DNA from: Nematostella vectensis
Taxonomy: Eukaryota > Cnidaria > Anthozoa > Actiniaria > Edwardsiidae
DNA: 64,000 nt
Assembly (NCBI RefSeq): GCF_932526225.1
Contig: NC_064039.1
Location: 1,116,001 to 1,180,000 of the forward strand
Reading direction: 5' to 3'
Part shown: positions 1 through 12,900 of the stretch, in pieces
Numbering within the stretch: the stretch's first letter is position 1
Layout of the letters: each line of letters begins with the position of its first letter
Translations under genes and position numbers: made by a program
Notes under the pieces: model-generated
What the model saw: only the letters and a program-made list of their open reading frames with translations
Database searches by the model: none
Told to the model about the DNA's origin: nothing

Positions 1-1360
1 CCATACTGCCACCCTCCCTCCATACTGCCACCCAGCATCCACCATACGGCCAACCAGCATCCACCATACCGCCACCCTCCCATCATACTGCCACCCAGCA
101 TCCTCTTTACTGCCACCCAGCATCCTCTTTACTGCCACCCAGCATCCATCATACCCCCACCCAGTATCCTACATACTGCCACCCTCCCATCATACTGCCA
201 CCCAGCATCCACCATAATGCCACCCAGCATCCTCCATACTGTCACCCAGCATCCACCATCCTGCCACCCAGCATCCACCATCCTGCCACCCAGCATCCAC
301 CATACTGCCACCCAGCATCCACCATACCGCCACGCAGCATCTACCAAACTGCCACCCAGCATCCACCATACTGCCACTCAGCATCCACCATACTGCCACT
401 CAGCATCCACCATACTGCCACTCAGCATCCACCATACTGCCACTCAGCATCCACCATACTGCCACTCAGCATCCACCATACCGCCACCCAGCATCCACCA
501 TACTGCCACCCAGCATCCACCATACCGCCACGCAGCATCTGCCATCCAGCATCCACCATACTGCCACCCAGCATCCACCATACCGCCACCCTGCATCCAC
601 CATACTGCCACCCAGCATCCACCATACCGCCACCCTGCATCCACCATACCGCCACCCTGCATCCACCATACTGCCACCCAGCATCCACCATACTGCCACC
701 CAGCATCCACCATACTGCCACCCAGCATCCACCATACTGCCACCCAGCATCCACCATACTGCCACCCAGCATCCACCATACCGCCACCCTGCATCCACCA
801 TACCGCCACCCTGCATCCACCATACTGCCACCCTGCATCCACCATACTGCCACCCAGCATCCACCATACTGCCACCCAGCATCCACCATACCGCCACCCT
901 GCATCCACCATACCGCCACCCTGCATCCACCATACTGCCACCCAGCATCCACCATACTGCCACCCTGCATCCACCATACTGCCACCCAGCATCCACCATA
1001 CCGCCACCCAGCATCCACCATACCGCCACCCAGCATCCACCATACCGCCACCCTGCATCCACCATACTGCCACCCAGCATCCACCATACCGCCACCTTCC
1101 ATCATACCGCCACCCAGCATCCACCATACTGCCACCCAGCATCCACCATACCGCCACCTTCCATCATACCGCCACCCAGCATCCACCATACCGCCACCCA
1201 GCATCCACCATACCGCCACCCTGCATCCACCATACCGCCACCCTGCATCCACCATACTGCCACCCAGCATCCACCATACCGCCACCTTCCATCATACCGC
1301 CACCCAGCATTCACCATACTGCCACCCTGCCTTCTCTATACTGCCACCCTGCCTTCTCGT
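1..1360. repeat. 22-bp minisatellite upstream of BRSK-like exons
   Basis: About 60 head-to-tail copies of a 22-bp unit (consensus CATCCACCATACTGCCACCC plus AG), with recurrent ACTGCC/ACCGCC and CCCAG/CCCTG variants and some shortened copies (for example near 1098 and 1168). The array runs off the left edge of the window. Because 22 is not a multiple of 3, a long reading frame through it cycles through three repeat phases; this is a by-product of stop-free repeat sequence, not a gene. It lies upstream of the 1608 exon, so it is probably inside an intron of the kinase gene, but the preceding exon is outside the window. Confidence 0.95.
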
Positions 1361-1607
1361 TACTGCATATCTCCTGCATATTACTAACACCCTAGTTCCA
1401 TCATACCACCCTGCCTTCTCCAACTCACTTCAACCATACTGCGATTAAACCCCTCCATGTTGTGACCTTGCCCCCACCATACTGCATCTGAACCAGACAT
1501 CCGCCTTAGCAGTTCCTTAGCTTCCTTAGCAGTATCATGCTTCAAAGGCATGGCTTGTCCTCTAGTAATGTTTTGTGATTCACGAATGTTGATTGTGCTC
1601 CCCGTAG

Positions 1608-2215
1608 GGAAGAAGATGTTCAATAAGCCTGTCCGTATCCTTGTGGAGATAGCGCAAGTAGAAGACGCGAGGTGTGACCCGGAAGTCAAGGTGCACACTG
1701 TCTCCATCGTTCTTGAGTCTGGTAGGTGTCAAGGGCTTTGAGAATATAACGTGTATGCGTGTGTGTGTGTGTGGGGGGGGAGACAAGGTGCTCACTGTCT
1801 CCATCGTTCTCGAGTCTGGTAGGTGTCAAGGGCTTTGAGAATATAACGTGTATGTGTGTGTGTGTGTGGGGGGAGACAAGGTGCAACTGTCTCCATCGTT
1901 CTTGAGTCTAGTAGGTGTCAAGGGCTTTGAGAATATAACGTGTATGTGTGTGTGTGTGGGGGGGGGGGGGTCAAGGTGCAACTGTCTCCATCGTTCTTGA
2001 GTCTGGTAGGTGTCAAGGGCTTTGAGAATATAACGTGTATGTGTGTGTGTGTGGGGGGAGTCAAGGTGCAACTGTCTCCATCGTTCTTGAGTCTGGTAGG
2101 TGTCAAGGGCTTTGAGAATATAACGTGTATGTGTGTGTGTGTGTGTGGGGGGAGACAAGGTGCAACTGTCTCCATCGTTCTTGAGTCTGGTAGGTGCCAA
2201 GGGCTTTGAGAATAT

Positions 2216-2249
<34 letters not shown>

Positions 2250-2811
2250 GAGTCAAGGTGCAACTGTTTTCATCTCTCTAGAGTCTGGTAGGTGTCAAGG
2301 ACCATAACATGTGAATATAACATGCGGGTGCGGTTGGTGGTGGTGGTGGGGGGGATCTAGTTACTCAGTCACTAGTTTAACCATGGCAAGACACTAGTAT
2401 CCCAAAAATTGCTGGCAATAAAACCAAGGGAAACGGAGAAAAGTGACGCGTTTTCATTTTTACATGCGGATCAATCCCGATTTCTCGCACTGATGTTCAC
2501 TCTTACATGCGGACTAATTCCGTTTTCCCTGAACAGGTCCGGCACACAGATTCAAGAAGCTGTGCGAAAAACTGCAGCTGATATTGCTTTCCAATACGCG
2601 CCAGTCATCCAAGAGGGACAGCATTAACACGACCGCTGGCGACGAGAACGAGGGCCTGGTCGGCGATGAGAAAAACGCCCCTCTCACCCCCCCACAACAA
2701 ACTCGACTAGAACTGACTCACCTGTCGGATACGGAGAGCGAGAGCGAGATTCTGGAAAGCCCGCTCCTCGCCAAAAAAGCAAGCATTAAGATACTGAAGA
2801 ATGGTAACTAG
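1608..2811 (+). CDS. BRSK: BRSK/SAD-like serine/threonine kinase, last two exons
   Basis: Two exons: 1608-1721 and 2537-2811 (stop TAG 2809-2811). The acceptor after CCCCGTAG at 1607 and the donor TCTG|GTAGGT are readable, and the phase-1 junction closes in frame with the CAG|GT acceptor at 2536. The joined protein reads FNKPVRILVEIAQ, then VHTVSIVLESGPAHRFKKL and CEKLQLILLS. This matches from memory the C-terminal KA1-like region of BRSK1/2 kinases (FQKPVKFQVDI, then [20 protein letters not shown]). In the family this region helps bind membrane and restrain the kinase domain. The tail that follows is hydrophilic, with an acidic cluster DTESESEILES and the end KILKNGN. The kinase and UBA domains would lie left of the window. 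The start of the 1608 exon is the least certain boundary. The family call rests on about 50 residues. Confidence 0.72.
1685..2310 (+). repeat. ~90-bp tandem repeat spanning the BRSK exon end and donor
   Basis: Seven copies starting near 1685, 1781, 1875, 1971, 2059, 2153 and 2252. Each holds the last ~37 coding bases of the exon (from GTCAAGGTGCA to GAGTCTG), the donor GTAGGT, about 25 further intron bases (GTCAAGGGCTTTGAGAATAT) and a (GT)n-(G)n tract of variable length. Only the first copy can be the exon end: reading on past it meets TGA 18 bases into the intron. The copy at 2252 is the most diverged. Confidence 0.9.
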
Positions 2812-3144
2812 CCCACTTCTGAGTGTTAAGACAAGGTAGACATACTCAGAATTTTAAGAAGTGATGGTGACATAGACTTATTCTGGTCGTATTAGCCAAG
2901 TTGAATATTGTCAAAATTTGGCTGCTACAAAAGCAACGCGCGTTACTTTTGCCGTCGACGGCGAGTTATCAGAGAACCTGCGCAAGTATTACTGGTAACC
3001 AAAAATCCTTGGTTTGACTTGTATGGTTTGCTTCTACTTTCTGTCTGGAATTTATTATTTGGTGAAGTACAACATCGTTCAGCTATAGAGCGATGAATCG
3101 CACGTTGATTGTAGCGGATTCAGCGTATTGATTGGACGCAGGGT

Positions 3145-3360
3145 CTCGCTAAAGTCGCACTTGTGTCACGCTATAGTCGCACTTGTGTCACGCTATAGTC
3201 CCAAATGTTGTCACGCAATAGTCACACATGTGTCACGCTATAGCAAATTTGTGTCACGCTAAAGTCGCACATGTTGTCACGCTAAAGTCGCGCTTGTGTC
3301 ACGCTGTAGTTGCGCTTGTGTAACGCTATAGCCACGCTTATGTCACGCTATACTTGTAGT
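3145..3360. repeat. ~22-bp degenerate tandem repeat (GTGTCACGCTATAGTCGCAC)
   Basis: About ten diverged copies of a unit of 20-23 bp built on GTGTCACGCTATAGTCGCAC, with CTATAG/CTAAAG and CACTTG/CACATG variants. Copy lengths vary, so this is an old array. It has no coding potential and lies between the kinase and D2HGDH genes. Confidence 0.85.
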
Positions 3361-4315
3361 CGCACCGAAAACACGGCAAACCCCTCACTTGAATTAGCAC
3401 CGTTATACCACCGATAATAATATAAAAATACGCATATCTATGTCAGTCATACTCATACATGTAAGCTGTAACAGCAAGGGCCGCGGTATTTTTGGTATTT
3501 TTTAATACACTGTCTTTCAAATTAAATTCCTCATCGGAATCCCTAGGTTTGTTGGGGTTTTTCTACTTAAATACCGATAATTTTTCTTCCTGGAAATGAG
3601 TGTTTTCTTACATCACATACATAGAGTAATTTTTCACAAAATAACAGGGCTCAGTTATATTCCTAGATTCAATAGACCTTTCACTCTTTATTCAATAGAC
3701 CTGTCACATGAAAATGCCCTCCCTTATCTTATATCCACGCGATTTCACACTATACCCACAAATCATGCAACAAGTTACCTTCAGACATCAACATTCTCCC
3801 GCCCGCACCTCAATCAGTGAGGAGCAACTCCCATAAAAATGCATGTTATTTATTAGTCTCGTTTCTTTTATTCTCTTAATGTTTTGTAATCTTTTGTAAG
3901 TCTTACTTTATCTCAGAATGCAAGGGTTTCTATTTCTCACATTCGCTTTTTATGGACCAATTCGTATCATTTAGAGAGTAACTTGTGACTAGACTTCCAA
4001 ACTACACTTCTTTGCATTTGATAAAGAATCATGGGAACAATTAAAATATAAATCGATTAAGATGAAATTCTCAAAATATATGGGAACCTCCTTCCACTTT
4101 ATACAAAAATTCTCACATGTATACTTGAAAAGCCTACTGTAGTTCTCTTAGCGCTTGCGTAGTTGGGGCACGAGAGACCGACTGTTCTGCAAAGCTTACT
4201 CCCACGTGGTTCTAATCTGCTAATTTTTCAGCTGTGCTCGAATTGATTTTCGAAGTGTTCGCTGCTCGATATTTATTGAACAATTCGGTGGTCCTACTAC
4301 AGTTGCACTGTAATC

Positions 4316-4700
4316 CTAACGACTACTCTTAGGGACTGATTCCCTCGGCAACTCGATCGACTACTCTTAGGGACTGATTCCCTCGGCAACTCGATCGACT
4401 ACTCTTAGGGACTGATTCCCTCGGCAACTCGATCGACTACTCTTAGGGACTGATTCCCTCGGCAACTCGATCGACTACTCTTAGGGACTGATTCCCTCGG
4501 CAACTCGATCGACTACTCTTAGGGACTGATTCCCTCGGCAACTCGATCGACTACTCTTAGGGACTGATTCCCTCGGCAACTCGATCGACTACTCTTAGGG
4601 ACTGATTCCCTCGGCAACTCGATCGACTACTCCTAGGGACTGATTCCCTCGGCAACTCGATCGACTACTCTTAGGGACTGATTCCCTCGGCAACTCGATC
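4316..4700. repeat. 38-bp minisatellite, ten near-identical copies
   Basis: Ten copies of a 38-bp unit beginning GACTACTCTTAGGGACTGAT and ending CGGCAACTCGATC. One copy near 4630 has CTCCTAGG in place of CTCTTAGG; the others are essentially identical. The unit contains a small hairpin (AGGGA-CTGAT-TCCCT), and the palindrome CGATCG forms at each unit junction. Such homogeneity indicates recent expansion. It is intergenic. Confidence 0.95.
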
Positions 4701-5192
4701 TTTTTGTTTCTTGACCCCTCCACATGTCGCTGTTTTTCATCACGGTCGGTTGGGAGCGCGTCATGGGATTTCTATTCTTGCCAAAGTATAGACATTTCCA
4801 CAACGCGTGACTAGCGTGTCTAGGATAACTGATCACGTGACCATGTGCGATCCCCACCCACTTGTCTTAAATTTTCCACGTAAACCTTATGACTACGCGG
4901 AAGCTGAGCTTTGCAGAACTAACTGCATTTGTATAATATTATTTATTCAAGATGGATACTAATATAGAAATCCGAGTTTTTACATATAAAAAATACAGTC
5001 CGATCAGTTCTGTATTGAACAAATTTCAAAATTGTGAAAATATTTATGATCTCAGAGGTCTTGAAATCCATAAACGAAATGTACTTGATGACTCTCTGAT
5101 ATAAACAATAAAGGTATTGTAAATCAAAATGTGTGGCCACATTAAATTTGTTTTTATATTTTTTTTTATATTATTATATTTGTTTTTATATT

Positions 5193-6196
5193 TTAACCCA
5201 TTGACTCCTGGCTTTTTTGGAGCTGAATTTACAAAAAACAGACTGAAAACAGATACCTCCCCCCTATTCTGGGTTTTATACAGCCCGTCAAAGTCAAACA
5301 CAGCTGCACCTAGTCAGCGGTATCCAAGCTTTCCAATAGTGCTTTGAGGTCCCTACTTTTAATCCCTCGTCGTTGTGCTGAAGCCAGCACAAGTTGATGG
5401 TTGCTTGTGTTTTTCATTGAAAATACAGCTATGAGCATATTAGGAGAGTGTCTCAGGACATCATGAAGTCTTTTGGGGCATAATTGAGTGCTTTGCTTAT
5501 GGATATTTGCAAGCAAAGGTGGATTCATGATGATTTTTTTTTGTTTGGCTTTGCCTGGATGAGAAAATAATTTTCTAATGAATCGCCACAGCTCTCCTAA
5601 ATGCTGTCTTTTCTGAAACCAAATTGATTGCAAAATTGTTTACACTGCTATTCTGGGTCTGTATGACCTGGAATTGATTTGTTTGGCTTCGGGGTGAAAA
5701 GGTAAAAAAACATCTGACTTTGGGGAGAGGAGTGTTGACTGGCCCTCCCCTCGTGAATTTTCCCCTGGATCTCCCAGAATGCTTTGCAATACGTAAAGAT
5801 GTTTTCGTGGTTGTACAATCCTTCAAGGAATGGACATTGTGTTTTGAGGCCAAGGAAATGTACCTGGAGGATCAAAATAAAGGTATCTATTTGTGTCTTG
5901 AGCTGTGTTTGCTGATCTCTCTCCCTTGTGTGGTATTTTGAGCGTTTTATTGAGAGGGGTGATTCTGCTTTTCTCTCCTTGTTCGATTTGAGATTTGTCA
6001 AAGAACCTGTGCTATTATTTGGCTTAAGAGTAGATGCCAACACCTTGGTTGGATGCATATCTGCAAGACCATTTATCCCTTAGACTGATGCCTGAGTATC
6101 TTCATCTTGTTGTGTTTATTTTGAATTTATGATTTTTTTTGGGTTGTGGGTACTTCCCAAAGCCGGTACAGGCCGGTTGAGGGGTCAATGTGTTAA
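5193..6196. mobile_element. TTAA-flanked MITE-like element (copy A)
   Basis: The element is bounded by TTAA at 5193-5196 and 6193-6196. Short imperfect terminal inverted repeats begin CCCATTGACTCCT on the left and, read from the right end, CACATTGACCCCT. TTAA target duplication is known for the piggyBac and Kolobok groups, but no transposase is present, so the family is open. A shorter inverted copy lies at 35354-35793 in a PDCD11 intron. It shares both outer parts but lacks about 480 bp of the middle (roughly 5565-6045) and has lost one end. Confidence 0.75.
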
Positions 6197-6914
6197 TATG
6201 CCGAGTTTTTGCTCGAATCAGCTGGTCTTGTCATAAGGGGGAGGGGGGAGGGCATACAATGCTCTATTTTTTAGGCTTTGTTATTTCTTACAATCTCTCA
6301 TTACATTAAATTTTTCGGACTCTCGTGTAATTTTGCCTGGTAAAAAAATTCCCGAAGCAACATCCTCGGGTACCAAGGGCGTCGAGGACAGTGTGACGAG
6401 GCACGGGAACGGGAAGACAGAGGGGAAGAGGGGGCAGAGAGGAAGAGAAAGGAAGGAGAGCCACCTACCCCCTCCGTCGGCTTTGTTCTGCCTTGTTCTC
6501 GCGCCTGTGACCTTGACACCCTGGGTTTCCCGAGGGCAGAACTTATCAAAAATGATGTTATAACGCCCGAAGCGAATACCACAGCCTACCCACTAAAAGC
6601 CCCACACAGGTAGTCCGAGACCTTTGGTTTGTTTATCACTGTGTTGGGAGAGAAGATTATAAAGGATGTGGCAATCCAGATAAGGTGCTTATTGAAATCC
6701 AGTAAAACTAAAATGATTTTCTTTAATAATGCTTATATACCAATTTCACGGGTTGTGTATTTTCGGTTTTCCACACCGTTGTACACCGTGAAATTGGGCT
6801 ACCTGTGGTTCCCCGTTACAAGAAACTAAAAACCAACCAAGTACAAGTCGATACCAGTTAGCAAATATTCTAACTGATCTTGGTGGCGGCAGGCTATTCC
6901 TCCATGACAATGCG
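6197..6914. other. Upstream region of D2HGDH
   Basis: A G-rich run (6236-6250) and a GC-rich, purine-rich block (6350-6545), then AT-rich sequence up to the D2HGDH start. The block contains CCTCGGGTACCAAGGGCGTC, which partly resembles the GGTACCAAAGGCTC ends of the element near 38500 and may be a fragment of a related repeat. The promoter and 5' UTR of D2HGDH should lie here. I see no TATA box or other element that I would assign with confidence. Confidence 0.4.
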
Positions 6915-9900
6915 ATGTTAAGGGTTCTGAGGAGATGCTTAGCAAGCCTCGGCTACACGTGTATTACTCCTCCTCGAATTCCAGTCCGTGTTATCACGGC
7001 GTTCGGTCATAAGACAAGATGGCGCCCCCCCGCTCGCCGGGATTTCAGCTCAGAAGTAGAGCTGACTTCTATTCGGTATCCACAAATCAAGAGAGGAGCA
7101 TTTGCTGAGGTATGATCCGTAGAATAACAAGCAGCAACAGTATTTTAGTGTATCCCCCTTCCTTTTGATCAGATCCCTTGCTTTTATCAAGCACAGCTCT
7201 TCGTTGAGACAAACGCAGTCCAGCATTGGGGTACTTGGGCTCTTTTACGCTCTGCACAGATTAAGTATGCTGCGAGGTACTTTGCCAAATTATTTGTGGT
7301 AACCCGATTGATAAGGCTTCGCAATTTTGTCATTGGGGGGGAGGGGGGATGCTTGGTTATTGTTATTAGGTGACCCGTCCCATACCAGGTATGAGGACAC
7401 GCTCATGTGGGGTACCGTGTTTCCTCGAATAAGCGCCCCGGCGCTTATTATTTTTGACTCTCAGACAGGGCGCTATTCGGGGGAGGCGCTTATTCATAAG
7501 GGCAAATTACGCACCAAAGGCCAAAGAATGTTTATATCATTATTAACTTGAAGTACTGCAGCTTTTTTTAGTAAACTTTCATCCATGAAATATTTGTCTC
7601 TTTCTTGTCCAGAGTCTCTGAGCTCCTGCTTTCTTAGAACTACATTATGACAGACATTTTACTCAGTTACATAAAACCTGGGGAGGGGAGGGAGACGCTT
7701 ATTCAGGGGAGGTGCTTATTTTGACCATTTTGGTTCAAAGGGGATGCTTATTAGGGGGAGGCACTAATTCAAGGAAGGCACTTATTCTAGGTATGCTTTA
7801 TAAGGTGACTGATGATGATGTTGCATCATTTGAGGCTATTATTCCTGGTAGAGTGGTGATTGATGCTGATAATATTGCTCCTCATAATGTTGACTGGATG
7901 AACACAGTCAGGTAATGATTTTCATCTAAGTGATACACACAAGATTGCCCAAAGTAATGTGTCTTCCATTTGGCTACTAAGGTTAGCAGGTTAAACATGT
8001 CAGGCTTTGTAACTTATAATGGAAGGTGATATTTTCAAAAGGCCTGAAAGCTTGTTACATGATATGTAACATATTTGACATATTATGTCAAATGCTTAGC
8101 TTTAGGGCATAAAGACAATATATTGTTCCTGATTAATTTGCTTATCTGCAAAGAAGCCAACGTCACTCACCTTTCAGACAAAGCCAAACTTTTACCTCTA
8201 AGATGAATTGCTCATTTATTGGTGTGCTCTGATTAGTTGTGAGATGGGATTTTGAGATTATGAGTACTTTCTAAATCCACCTTCTACCTTTTCTCAATCA
8301 ACAAGTATGTTTTGCTGACTTTATACCCATCTCTCGTTGATTGTAGAGGACAAAGTAAAATTTTACTTAAACCCCAGACGACAGAAGAAGTTTCTAAAAT
8401 ATTGACATACTGTAACTCAAGAAAGTAAGTGATAATTATTCAGTGTTTGCTTTGAGTGTGGGAACTGGGTAAAGAATCCTAGAATATGTACATAATTGTC
8501 TTACAGTAGTAATGATTTTTGCATGATAGGAAACATTTTACTTTTAACTAAGAGTGTATTCATGCTATGCATTGAGTCAGCCACCATCTTATTTTTGCAC
8601 CTGTTGCATGAGGGTCATTTTATTTTTTTCTATGAACTGTTTATTTTGAAGGATCGCTGTCAATCCTCAAGGAGGCAACACTGGTTTAGTTGGTAAGCTA
8701 GGAGCTATGGCAAACATACAGTGATAATTAGTCATATATTTACAGCTTCTTAATGATCTTATTATACCCAACTCTTTCAGGTGGCAGTGTTCCTGTTTTC
8801 GATGAGGTCATCCTCTCGTTGGCAAACCTCAACAAAGTCATCAACCTTGATAGTTTATCAGGTGACGATTGTTATAACGATCAGAACTGTGTGATTACAA
8901 CTTCCTGCATTTTGTGTAAACAAACTTATGCATTTCAGCCCACTAAGTCTAAATGTTAATGTTGTGTAATGAGGTAAAAATGGGAGCTATTTGGTACATA
9001 TAGGGATTCAAATATTTTTCTCTTTTTACATTAATATGCCCATAGTATTGTGAGTTACAACATTCAAACGTTTTTTATTTATATTTGTTTACAGGTATTT
9101 TGACATGTGAAGCAGGCTGCATTCTAGAAAACCTGGATAACATGCTGTCTGACCATGGATTCATGATGCCTCTGGACCTGGGCTCCAAAGGAAGGTACAG
9201 TACACTGTCGACACATTCAACATCACTAAACATACAAAATCTTCAGGCATTACTTTGAGAATGACATGCCTCTCATATGACTTCATGCAAAATCAAGTTT
9301 CAGAGACCAATCAAGGGAGTTTTGTGTATGTTTGGGGAAGGGAGGATACGGTTCATATGATATTACAAAGGGAAAAATGTAGGGGGGCTCCACCCATTGC
9401 TATAATCTCTAAAATCTCTATAATCTGCTAAAATCTCATTGGATATAAAGAATTCCTTGATAAAAATGAGCAAGTTACTTTCTAACAGAAATTTCACTTT
9501 TAAAAACAAAAACAAGCAAATTTAGATAGAGTTAGCCAAGATTTTGTCATCTGTACAAGATAAGTGGAAGAAAGCATCCAATTGCATCTGATGATTTGTT
9601 GAAGCTTTCACAGTATTTTCATTGGAACATTTTGTTTTTTAAATGGTTAATTTTGAGATTTTCCTCCAATATGGAATGGAAACAATAGTGTTGCTTCTGG
9701 ACTTCTTTTAGTGCCAGCCTCTATCTATTTGCCGCACAGGCCAGTCGGTACCCATGGTACAACTTTGGTCAGTAACCTGTGTTCTTTTTTCATATTACAG
9801 TTGTCATATTGGAGGAAACATATCAACAAATGCTGGGGGTCTTAGACTGCTGCGTTATGGCTCTCTACATGGCAGCGTCCTGGGACTAGAAGTGGTAACA

Positions 9901-12900
9901 TTACTTTTTGGTCTTTTTATTCACAAATTGACAGCATTTTGAAAGTCTAAGCATAAAACAAGCCTCATAGGCTGATGAAATGAAGGACAAAAGAGGCTGC
10001 AGACCCCACGGAAATATACAAATAAGTAAAGTATGTACAGTAGTTTGAATAATGGGTACAAGGAGGCACTATCAAGATTTTGGCTGTCTGGGCTCCTGTG
10101 GAGAAGTCTGGTTTTGCTTCAAAGTGCTATCATATTCTGCATATGGTCAGCATCACTCAAGGAAAATGGATGGTGTTTAAGAGCATTCTGTTGTTGATGG
10201 TTTTGGTGTGGAAAGCACAACAGATTTGCTAGGCTCCAAATCAAGTGCCCCCTTGTGTGTATTGTTAGTAAGCACCGTCACTGACAGTGGTCACAGCCAG
10301 AGGGTTAAATTAGGTTCCCCACTGCTTCTTTCAAACCCCTTAGATTCAGGTTAGTCTGATGCAGTTTAAAGAGATTAGGCCAAGTAAAATGAAAGACATG
10401 TTTATTGTCCCTGCCCAAATTCTTTTTCAGGTTGCATCAATATATTTTTTATTTTTATTTAGTTATTTTTGGTGATTTTTTGACTGTTTGCTCCTCAGAT
10501 TTTCAAAGAATTTTGTTAGCAGTGCCTGGGCACTGAAATGAAGGCAGACAATCCCGTTTCAAGGCTTTTCTTACAATTTTTTTTCATCCATTTGCAACAT
10601 CGCGGAAATTTCCTTTATGAGTCGTAAAAATCTTTGATAATCCAAGGAAAAAAAATCAAAGGGCTGCATGTTCTCTTTTTGATCTTATCAGGATGATACT
10701 TGCATTTTTTTTTACTTGGCCTAAGACCCCTTGTTTAGTGTCCTCCAGAGCCAGGATTTGAACAAGGGCCACAGCAGTGAGAGGTTTGCATGCTACACAC
10801 TAGGACATTGGTGCTTCTGTTATCCCATTTCATTTTCATTTTTCTGTGTTTTCATTTACTAGGTACTGGCTGATGGCACCATTGTGGATTGCCTTTCATC
10901 AATGCGTAAAGATAATACTGGTTAGTGTTGATAATACTTGTTAGTGTCGATAATACTGGTTAGTGATGATACTGGTTAGTGCCAATGATACTGGTTAGAG
11001 TTGATGATACTGGTTAGTGTCAATGATACTGGTTAGTGTTGATAATACTGGTTAGTGTTGATGATGCTGATTAGAGTTGATGATACTGATTAGTGTCGAT
11101 AATACTGGTTAGAATTTATGTTACTGGTTGGTGTCAATAATATTGGTTAGTGTTGATAATACTGGTTAGTGTTGATATTATTGGTTAGTGTTGATAATAC
11201 TGGTTAGTGTTGATGATACTGGTAAGTGTCGATAATACTGGTTAGTGTCGATGATACTGGTTAGTGTCGATGATACTGGTTAGTGTCGATGATACTGGTT
11301 AATGTCGATGATACTGGTTAATGTCGATGATACTGGTTAATGTCGATAACACTAGTTAGTGTCGATAATACTAGTTAGTGTAGAAAATACTGGTTAGTGG
11401 CAATAATACTGGTTAGTGGCAATACTACTGGTTAGTGTTGATAATACTGGTTAGTGTTGATAGTACTGGTTAGTGTTGAAAATACTGGTTAGTGTCGATA
11501 ACACTAGTTAGTGTCGATAACACTAGTTAGTGTCGATAATACTAGTTAGTGTAGAAAATACTGGTTAGTGTTGATAATATTGGTTAGTGGCAATACTACT
11601 GGTTAGTGTTGATAATACTGGTTAGTGTTGATAGTACTGGTTAGTGTTGAAAATACTGGTTAGTGTCGATAACACTAGTTAGTGTCGATAATACTAGTTA
11701 GTGTAGAAAATACTGGTTAGTGGCAGTAATACTGGTTAGTGTTGATAATACTGGTTAATGGCAATACTACTGGTTAGTGTTGATAATACTGGTTAATGGC
11801 AATACTACTGGTTAGTGTTGATAATACTGGTTAGTGGCAGTACTACTGGTTAGTGTTGATAATACTGGTTAGTGGCAATACTACTGGTTAGTGTTGATAA
11901 TACTGGTTAGTGGCAATACTACTGGTTAGTGTTGATAATACTGGTTAATGGCAATACTACTGGTTAGTGTTGATAATACTGGTTAATGGCAATACTACTG
12001 GTTAGTGTTGATAATACTGGTTAGTGTTGATAATACTGGTTAGTGTTGATACTGTGGTACTGGTTAGTGTTGACAATACTGGTTAGTGTCGATAATACTG
12101 GTTAGCTTTGATAATACTGGTTAGTGTCGATAGTACTGGTTAGTTTTGATAATGCTGGTTAGTGTTGATAATGCTGGTTAGTGTTGATACTGTAGTACTG
12201 GTTAGTGTTGATAATACTGGTTAGTGTTGATAGTACTGGTTAGTGTTGATAATACTGGTTAGTGTTGATAGTACTGGTTAGCTTTGATAATACTGGTTAG
12301 TGTCGATAGTACTGGTTAGTTTTGATAATGCTGGTTAGTGTTGATAATGCTGGTTATTGTTCATTCATATGTTGATTGAGGTGTCCCCTGTTTATTTAGG
12401 AGAGACTTTGTTTAGATCGTATACTCCTATTTTGTTTCTGACATTTTTGTTTAGTACATTGTTTACTTGAGGGAGATTTACTTGGGAGGATTTCGGAATA
12501 GTAAAGTAATACCATAGATACATTGGAAAGGCGATGTCTATTGACATTTTCAAAAATCTAATTTGTGGCATTTTTTAATGCATCTATTTAGAGGCATGAT
12601 CTAAACATTAAATATGGTAATTTGCCAACAACAACTTTTGTCTTTTCTTACAGGTTATGATTTGAAGCAAATATTTATTGGAGCAGAAGGAACTTTAGGA
12701 ATTGTCACCAAAGCATCAATTCTTGTTCCCAAAAGGCCAAATGTATGTCCATGTGTGATTTTAATCAAGCCCTTTCTATTGACTACTACAATAGGTATAC
12801 ATTTGATTATTATTAGGCACAGGCTTCCCACCCGCGTCAGTGAAGGATTTCTAAGGACATATGAATTCACGCAAATAAACATCTATTAGTTATATCTTAT

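Larger units (their letters stand above)
2812..5192. other. Intergenic region downstream of BRSK-like gene
   Basis: No exon-like reading frame with splice signals was found. The region holds two minisatellites (given separately) and AT-rich sequence. Inverted GTTCTGCAAAGCT-like segments near 4182 and 4905 flank the 38-bp array and may be the ends of an old mobile element, but I could not define its termini. Confidence 0.5.

Noticed and set aside
217-1395. 392-codon frame rich in His, Pro and Thr
   Set aside because: Translation of the 22-bp minisatellite. It cycles through three phases of the unit, and the opposite strand is equally open.
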